This document shows, one piece after another, positions 4,443 through 8,842 of a stretch of DNA of 8,842 nt. Under the pieces are notes generated by a model. That model was not told the origin of the DNA. It made no database searches and was given only the letters and a program-made list of their open reading frames with translations. Both the position numbers and the translations under genes were made by a program. The stretch lies in contig ONYR01000259.1 of NCBI GenBank assembly GCA_900322165.1, positions 1 to 8,842 of the forward strand. Reading direction: 5' to 3'. The DNA comes from an uncultured Eubacteriales bacterium (lineage in GTDB: Bacteria > Bacillota > Clostridia > Lachnospirales > Bianqueaceae). The stretch's first letter is position 1. The number at the start of each line of letters is the position of its first letter.

Positions 4443-6308
4443 TTACGGTGCTACCTCAACGAGGTTGTAGTTCGAGGAACGGTCGGTGGCGATGCTCTGG
4501 TTCATGGCGTCGAGCGTCTGGAAACCGTAGCAGGTCAGGACGTTGTTGTTGTTCAGGTCGACCTGGAAGAAGCTGCTGGAACTCGGGCCGTAGAACTCAT
4601 CGTAGGTGCCTTCCCAGAAGGTGATGGAACCGTCCGCGTTCACGTACAGGTCGCTGATATTTGCGTAGGTGTAGTAGGTGAAGGTAGCGGGCTGGTTGGA
4701 AGGATTGGTGTAGTTGACTTCTACCTGGAACTTGGCGTAGATGGCGTTTTGGTCGATATCGTAGGAGCCTTCCTTCAGCGTGCAGTAGGTGTAGCCAAGG
4801 TAGGTGATGTTCTTGAGGCTGAGGCCGTAGGCGCTGAGGTTGCCCCAGTCGCTCTGAGCCCAGGACTGATAAGCACTCTTCAGGCCTTCAACGACTTCGG
4901 TGGGGATTTCGGCGGTATCGGTGATGTAGTGCTCGATCGACAGACCGGAAACCGTTACCTCATACTCGGTGCGGCTCGGGATCATGCCGTACTGGCCGAT
5001 CAGGTAGCTTGCGGAGTACTCATCATAACCGTAGATGTAGAACTTGACAACATCGCCGTTGTGAAGCGTCCATGCGTTAAAGTCGTAAGTGATGAAAAGG
5101 TCGTTCATAACCGCGAGGTCGGAGCGCCACTCGTAGGTCATGTCGGAGTCGCCTTCCTTGCCGCTGAAGGTGATTACAGCGCCTTCGAACGGATCGAAGG
5201 TTTCAGCTTCCTTCAGGCCCTGAACGGTGATCTTTTCATCGGTGTACTGGATCACGGCGTTGTTTGCGTAAGCGTCCGGATAGCTTTCTTCATAAGAAGA
5301 GAAGTAATCGTAGACGGTAACTTCGATCGTGTCGCCGTTGGACAGATCGTAGTAGTTATCGAGCATAACGTAGACATTATCGACAAGGTAGTCGATCGGA
5401 AGCTTATCGGTGGGCTGCTGCTTTTTCTTGCCGGTCCAGACAAGCTTGTCGGCAAAGTCAGTGCGAAGCTGATCATAATCGATATACGCTTCCGCTTCAC
5501 CGAGCGTATCGTAACCGGTGAACTCAACAACGATGTAGTCGTTCAGGTTGACGGTGACATCCGGAGCCTTCTTCTTGCCAAACAGAAGAATCGCAGCGAT
5601 GATGCCGGCGATTACGACAACACCTGCAATGATACCGATGATCAAGCCGGCCTTGCCGCCCTTCTTGCCGGGCTGCTTGGGCTGTTTCGGCTGTTTGCCG
5701 GGCTTGCCACCCTGCGGTGCACCCTGCGGGCCGGGGCCGTAAGGACCGGGCTGGAACTGGCCGGGCTGACCCTGAGGACCAAACTGACCGGGCTGGAACT
5801 GGGGCTGACCCTGAGGCTGGAATTGGGGCTGACCCTGGGGCTGGAACTGGGGCTGACCCTGGGGCTGGAACTGGCCGGGCTGTCCCTGAGGAACGAACTG
5901 TCCCTGAGGCTGGAACTGGGGCTGAGGCTGCGGCTGGAACTGGCCCTGAGGCTGCGGGTTAAACTGCGGCTGGGGCTGCGGGTTGAACGGCTGCGCGGGG
6001 GTCTCCTGCATAAACGGAACGTCCTGAACCGGGGCCGGAGCGGGCTCTTCCTGCATGAACGGAGCGTCCTGAACCGGGGCTGGAGCGGGCTCTTCCTGCA
6101 TGAACGGAACGTCCTGAACGGGAGCGGCCGGAGCCTCTTCGTACATCATCGGGGCTTCCGCCTCAGGGGCGAAGGCCTGCTGCATATCCGAAGCAGCTTC
6201 CTGAACCGGCTCGGCAGCGGCAGCAACCATGTTGGTTACTTTAGCTCCACAGAAGGTGCAGAACTTGGTACCGTCGGGAATCTGCATTCCACATTGCTGA
6301 CAAATCAT
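4443..6308 (-). CDS. Zinc-ribbon, single-pass membrane protein with Gln/Pro-rich repeat linker
   Basis: A 621-residue protein in four parts. Residues 1-24 are a zinc ribbon with Cys3, Cys6, Cys17 and Cys20 (CxxC-x10-CxxC). Residues 25-219 are a low-complexity linker: three 15-residue repeats (62-106), a Gln/Pro/Gly/Phe-rich stretch (107-199), and a Lys/Pro/Gly-rich basic stretch (202-219). Residues 221-243 are one hydrophobic helix, GLIIGIIAGVVVIAG onward. Residues 250-621 are a Tyr/Asp/Thr-rich region, acidic and beta-like, beginning VTVNLNDYIVVEFTGYD. The basic stretch before the helix predicts a cytosolic N-terminus and an extracellular C-terminus. Similar zinc-ribbon/TM/exported proteins are common in Clostridia but I know no established function. 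AAGGAGG eight bases upstream supports the ATG at 6308. It is transcribed alone, divergently from the oxidoreductase operon, with its own terminator. A role as a surface or envelope sensor or scaffold is conjecture. Confidence 0.85.
   Translation of the reverse strand: MICQQCGMQIPDGTKFCTFCGAKVTNMVAAAAEPVQEAASDMQQAFAPEAEAPMMYEEAPAAPVQDVPFMQEEPAPAPVQDAPFMQEEPAPAPVQDVPFMQETPAQPFNPQPQPQFNPQPQGQFQPQPQPQFQPQGQFVPQGQPGQFQPQGQPQFQPQGQPQFQPQGQPQFQPGQFGPQGQPGQFQPGPYGPGPQGAPQGGKPGKQPKQPKQPGKKGGKAGLIIGIIAGVVVIAGIIAAILLFGKKKAPDVTVNLNDYIVVEFTGYDTLGEAEAYIDYDQLRTDFADKLVWTGKKKQQPTDKLPIDYLVDNVYVMLDNYYDLSNGDTIEVTVYDYFSSYEESYPDAYANNAVIQYTDEKITVQGLKEAETFDPFEGAVITFSGKEGDSDMTYEWRSDLAVMNDLFITYDFNAWTLHNGDVVKFYIYGYDEYSASYLIGQYGMIPSRTEYEVTVSGLSIEHYITDTAEIPTEVVEGLKSAYQSWAQSDWGNLSAYGLSLKNITYLGYTYCTLKEGSYDIDQNAIYAKFQVEVNYTNPSNQPATFTYYTYANISDLYVNADGSITFWEGTYDEFYGPSSSSFFQVDLNNNNVLTCYGFQTLDAMNQSIATDRSSNYNLVEVAP
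5712..6125 (-). repeat. In-frame tandem repeats coding the Pro/Gln-rich linker
   Basis: Two repeat families lie side by side inside the zinc-ribbon gene. At 5991-6125 there are three 45-bp units coding APVQDVPFMQEEPAP with small changes (third unit ends ETPAQ). At 5712-5990 there are degenerate 24-bp units coding FQPQGQPQ and shorter Gln/Pro variants such as GQPGQFQP. Because 45 and 24 are multiples of three, gain or loss of units by slippage would leave the frame intact. The opposite strand is open through this stretch only as a by-product of the repeats. Confidence 0.85.
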
Positions 6309-6359
6309 GAAATCTTCCTCCTTTATATGAGTATTCTTCTATACAAAGAGATTTGTTTT

Positions 6360-6388
6360 AGAATATCACCTTCTATTCGTGTTTGCAA
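6360..6388 (-). promoter_or_regulatory. Promoter of the zinc-ribbon protein gene
   Basis: On the minus strand TTGCAA (6388-6383) and TATTCT (6365-6360) are separated by 17 bases. Transcription would start near 6353, leaving a leader of about 45 bases with AAGGAGG before the ATG at 6308. The -10 is not a perfect match, so the call is moderate. Confidence 0.55.
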
Positions 6389-6438
6389 GAAAGATTATGC
6401 TAAAAAAGCGGGGGCGGCTCACAATTTACCCATTTGGG

Positions 6439-6467
6439 TTGATAAAAAAATGGCCGCGCTTTATAAT
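6439..6467 (+). promoter_or_regulatory. Promoter of the oxidoreductase-serine dehydratase operon
   Basis: TTGATA (6439-6444) and a perfect TATAAT (6462-6467) with a 17-base spacer make a near-consensus vegetative promoter. The start would fall near 6474. A small dyad TGATTTTCAATCA (6478-6490) lies at the very start of the transcript and could be an operator. GGAGGTG follows before the ATG at 6508. Confidence 0.8.
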
Positions 6468-6507
6468 GCGGGTAACTGATTTTCAATCAATTTTTCGGAG
6501 GTGTCTA

Positions 6508-7575
6508 ATGAGCAAAATTATTGTGGCAGTTATCGGCTGTGGTACGATTGCAAACTCTGCCCATATTCCGTCTTACATGAAGATTCGCGATCTTGCGGAA
6601 ATCAAGTATTTCTGCGACCTGATCCCGGAGCGGGCTCAGGCAGCGGTGGAGCGCTACGGAAGCGGCATTGCGGTCACCGATTACCATGAAGTGCTTGCGG
6701 ATCCGGAGGTTCAGGCGATTTCCGTCTGCACCCCGAACAACGTGCATGCGCAGATCTCGATCGACGCGATGCGCGCGGGCAAGGACGTACTGTGCGAGAA
6801 GCCGGCGGCGCGTACGCTCGCGGAAGCGCAGGAGATGCAGAAGGTGCAGCATGAGACCGGCCGCATCCTCAACATCGGCGTTGTCAACCGTTTCAACAGT
6901 GCGGTCAACCGCATCAAGGAATACATCGATCAGGGCAAGCTTGGCGAGCTCTACAGCATCTACGTCAGCTTCCGTGCTCATCGCTCGATCCCGGGTCTTG
7001 GCGGCGCGTTCACGACCAAGGCGATCGCCGGCGGCGGTGCGCTCATCGACTGGGGTGTCCATTATCTTGACATCGTCATGTACTGCAGCGGCGACCCGAA
7101 GGCGCTGACGGTCAGCGGTGAGACATTCTGCAAGCTCGGCGTTGACATGCCGAACTATGTATATACGAACATGTGGGCTGAAAATACCAAGGACCTGAAC
7201 GGAACCTACGACGTGGATGATTCGGTCGTCGGCATCATCCGCACGGACGGCCCGGTCATCACGATCAACGGCGCCTGGGCGCAGAACATCGGCGTTTCCG
7301 AGACCTACATCGACTTCATGGGCACCAAGGGCGGTATCCGTCTGCAGTACGGCGGCAACTTCACGCTGTATTCGACGGAGAACGGGGCGCTGACCGAGAT
7401 GAAGCCGGCCTACAAGCCGAGCGACATGTTCCTCAATGAAATTACCGCGTTTGTCAATGACGTGACGAGCCGTGAGGCCCTGCCGAGCCGGATCGACGTC
7501 AACATCCGCACCTCTGAGATCATGCAGGCGATCTACGATTCCGCAGAGCAGCACCGCGAAGTGGTGCTCGGCTGA
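6508..7575 (+). CDS. Gfo/Idh/MocA family NAD(P)-dependent oxidoreductase
   Basis: A 355-residue cytosolic enzyme. The N-terminus IIVAVIGCGTIANSAHIPSY contains the Rossmann glycine motif (Gly10, Gly12, Ala15) for NAD(P). CEKPAA at 96-101 includes the family EKP signature with catalytic Lys98. GGGALIDWGVHYLD supplies the second half of the active site, with Asp181 and His185. Length and layout are normal for the family, whose members oxidise or reduce sugars, inositols and related polyols. The substrate is not deducible; close analogues are often called simply 'dehydrogenase'. Start: ATG 6508, with GGAGGTG just upstream; the frame remains open further 5' but that part lies over the promoter. 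It begins an operon, and the serine dehydratase beta gene follows after 11 bases. Confidence 0.92.
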   Translation: MSKIIVAVIGCGTIANSAHIPSYMKIRDLAEIKYFCDLIPERAQAAVERYGSGIAVTDYHEVLADPEVQAISVCTPNNVHAQISIDAMRAGKDVLCEKPAARTLAEAQEMQKVQHETGRILNIGVVNRFNSAVNRIKEYIDQGKLGELYSIYVSFRAHRSIPGLGGAFTTKAIAGGGALIDWGVHYLDIVMYCSGDPKALTVSGETFCKLGVDMPNYVYTNMWAENTKDLNGTYDVDDSVVGIIRTDGPVITINGAWAQNIGVSETYIDFMGTKGGIRLQYGGNFTLYSTENGALTEMKPAYKPSDMFLNEITAFVNDVTSREALPSRIDVNIRTSEIMQAIYDSAEQHREVVLG

Positions 7576-7586
7576 AGGCGGGGCAC

Positions 7587-8255
7587 ATGCGGGATATCAG
7601 TGTTTTTGACGTGATCGGGCCGAACATGATCGGCCCGTCAAGTTCTCATACGGCCGGCGCGCTTCGGATCGCGCGCATGACCGAGAAGATGGCCGAAGAC
7701 CGAATCGTGAAGGTGAAGTTTACCCTCTACGGTTCCTTTGCCAGAACCTACCATGGACACGGGACGGACCGGGCGCTGGTGGGTGGAATCCTTGGCTACG
7801 AGCCGGAGGACCGGCGGATCCGCGATTCACTGCGCCTTGCGAAGGAGGCCGGGCTTGAGTTTTCGTTCGAGACGAACACGACCGAGACCGACGTGCATCC
7901 CAACACCGTGCGGATCCAGACCGAGGACGCTTCAGGCAACCATCTTGACGTTGTCGGTGAGTCGATCGGTGGCGGAAACGCGAGGCTGCGCGAAATCAAC
8001 GGAGTCGAGGTCGATATTTCGGGCGACCTGAAAACGCTCATCATCAGAAACCATGATGAGCCAGGTGTCATCGCGCATATCACCGAGTGCCTGAGCCACG
8101 CGGGGATCAACATCGCGTTCATGAACGTGTACCGAAAAAACAAATATGACGAGGCCGTCATCGTGATCGAAGTCGACGGGGACATTCCGAGGGGCCTGGT
8201 GGAACAGGTTCGCAAGATCCCGGCAGTCGTTGGCGTCATGATGATCAGCCTGTGA
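7587..8255 (+). CDS. sdaAB: L-serine dehydratase, iron-sulfur type, beta subunit
   Basis: Together with the alpha subunit it deaminates L-serine to pyruvate and ammonia using a [4Fe-4S] cluster, in the cytosol. The 222-residue protein opens with DVIGPNMIGPSSSHTAGA, the serine dehydratase beta-chain signature. Residues 148-222, starting LKTLIIRNHDEPGVIAHI, form a C-terminal ACT domain, likely the regulatory or serine-sensing part. The length is as expected for the separate beta subunit of Bacillota. The ribosome site is modest (AAGGCGGGG ending three bases before the ATG), consistent with coupling to the upstream oxidoreductase 11 bases away. The alpha gene begins 14 bases after its stop. Confidence 0.95.
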   Translation: MRDISVFDVIGPNMIGPSSSHTAGALRIARMTEKMAEDRIVKVKFTLYGSFARTYHGHGTDRALVGGILGYEPEDRRIRDSLRLAKEAGLEFSFETNTTETDVHPNTVRIQTEDASGNHLDVVGESIGGGNARLREINGVEVDISGDLKTLIIRNHDEPGVIAHITECLSHAGINIAFMNVYRKNKYDEAVIVIEVDGDIPRGLVEQVRKIPAVVGVMMISL

Positions 8256-8269
8256 GACGGAGGTGGAGC

Positions 8270-8842
8270 ATGAGTATGATTCAGTTTACCTCCGGGGCGC
8301 AGCTTTGCTCGCTTTGTGCGCGCGAGGGGATCTCGATTTCCGAAGCGATGCTTCGCAGGGAGATCGCGCATTTTGAAGTGCCGGAAGAGGCCGTGAAGGA
8401 TCGGATGCGTCACTCTTTCGAGATCATGAAGGCGTCGGTTGCGGAAGGTCAAACCGAGGAGATCCGTTCGATGGGCGGTCTCATCGGCGGCGAGGCAAGA
8501 CGCATGAAGCTCAAGCGCGAAGCGAAAGGGGCGGTGTGCGGCGAGATCGCTGCGAAGGCGGCTTCCTACGCGATGGGCGTGCTCGAGGTGAATGCCTCGA
8601 TGGGCCTCATTGTAGCGGCTCCGACAGCCGGTTCGTCCGGTGTCATTCCGGGTGTTTTGTGTGCGGTGCAGGAAACGTACGGATTCTCGGACGATGAGAT
8701 GGTGATGGCGCTCTTTAACGCGGGCGCGATCGGATATCTTGCGACGCTCAACGCCACGGTGGCTGGGGCGGAAGGCGGCTGCCAGGCAGAGATCGGTGTC
8801 GCGGCCGCGATGGCCGCATCGGCTGTGGTGGAGCTGATGGGC
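8270..8842 (+). CDS. sdaAA: L-serine dehydratase, iron-sulfur type, alpha subunit, 5' part
   Basis: Open to the window end; 191 residues are visible of roughly 290 expected. It is the catalytic, cluster-bearing chain of the serine dehydratase whose beta chain lies just upstream. Conserved segments seen are MGGLIGGEARRM, VNASMGLIVAAPTAGSSGVIPGVL and GAEGGCQAEIGVA. Cys171 in GGCQAE is the likely first ligand of the [4Fe-4S] cluster; the other two cluster cysteines should lie past the window end. Start: ATG 8270, preceded by GGAGGTGG. An internal ATG two codons later is possible but worse placed. Together the three genes form one transcript from the promoter at 6439. Confidence 0.95.
   Translation, partial: MSMIQFTSGAQLCSLCAREGISISEAMLRREIAHFEVPEEAVKDRMRHSFEIMKASVAEGQTEEIRSMGGLIGGEARRMKLKREAKGAVCGEIAAKAASYAMGVLEVNASMGLIVAAPTAGSSGVIPGVLCAVQETYGFSDDEMVMALFNAGAIGYLATLNATVAGAEGGCQAEIGVAAAMAASAVVELMG

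Noticed and set aside
4749..6479. Long plus-strand open frame (576 codons) opposite the zinc-ribbon gene
   Set aside because: It is a by-product of the repetitive, GC-rich antisense coding strand: Leu/Gly/Arg-rich, no ribosome site, no family sequence. The minus-strand frame has a zinc ribbon, a membrane helix and AAGGAGG.

Overview
The window looks like chromosomal DNA from a moderately GC-rich Bacillota, most likely a class Clostridia gut-type lineage. The evidence is strong AGGAGG-type ribosome sites, sigma-A-like promoters with TATAAT boxes, a two-subunit clostridial/Bacillus-type L-serine dehydratase, an ECF vitamin-transporter S component, and a zinc-ribbon/transmembrane surface protein of a kind common in Clostridia. 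Coding DNA looks clearly GC-rich, while a gene-free stretch near 3.8-4.4 kb is much more AT-rich (about 40% GC in the one 60-nt block counted). This is a taxonomic inference, not an identification. I see no phage, transposase, tRNA, rRNA or CRISPR array.

Region 1 (1-1274, + strand): the 3' end of a Y-family (UmuC/DinB-like) translesion polymerase, a small YolD-like gene, and a YgjP-type (DUF45) zinc metallopeptidase, packed as one apparent damage-tolerance operon. The polymerase-YolD junction carries a 28-bp near-identical duplication of the polymerase C-terminal coding end.

Region 2 (1331-3131, + strand): a promoter, a small four-helix membrane protein of the 'small multidrug export' family, and a type I DAHP synthase (first step of the shikimate pathway), closed by a strong terminator. 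A hairpin separates the two genes.

Region 3 (3164-6308, - strand): an ECF transporter S component, a 637-bp gene-free region, and a 621-residue zinc-ribbon membrane protein with a long Gln/Pro-rich repetitive cytosolic linker. The gene-free region holds the most unusual signal in the window: four 35-bp dyads, each TAATCTCAA-like, 17 variable bases, then TTGAGATTA-like. Their starts are 84, 105 and 83 bp apart, close to whole numbers of helical turns. I do not recognise the element.

Region 4 (6309-8842): divergent promoters serve the zinc-ribbon gene (-) and an operon (+) of a Gfo/Idh/MocA-type oxidoreductase followed by both subunits of the iron-sulfur L-serine dehydratase (sdaAB, then sdaAA, which runs off the window end). 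The tight spacing implies co-expression of serine deamination with an oxidoreductase of unknown substrate.

Most genes are ordinary core metabolism. The items worth a second look are the phased dyad array, the duplicated junction, the polymerase-metalloprotease linkage, and the repeat-rich zinc-ribbon protein.
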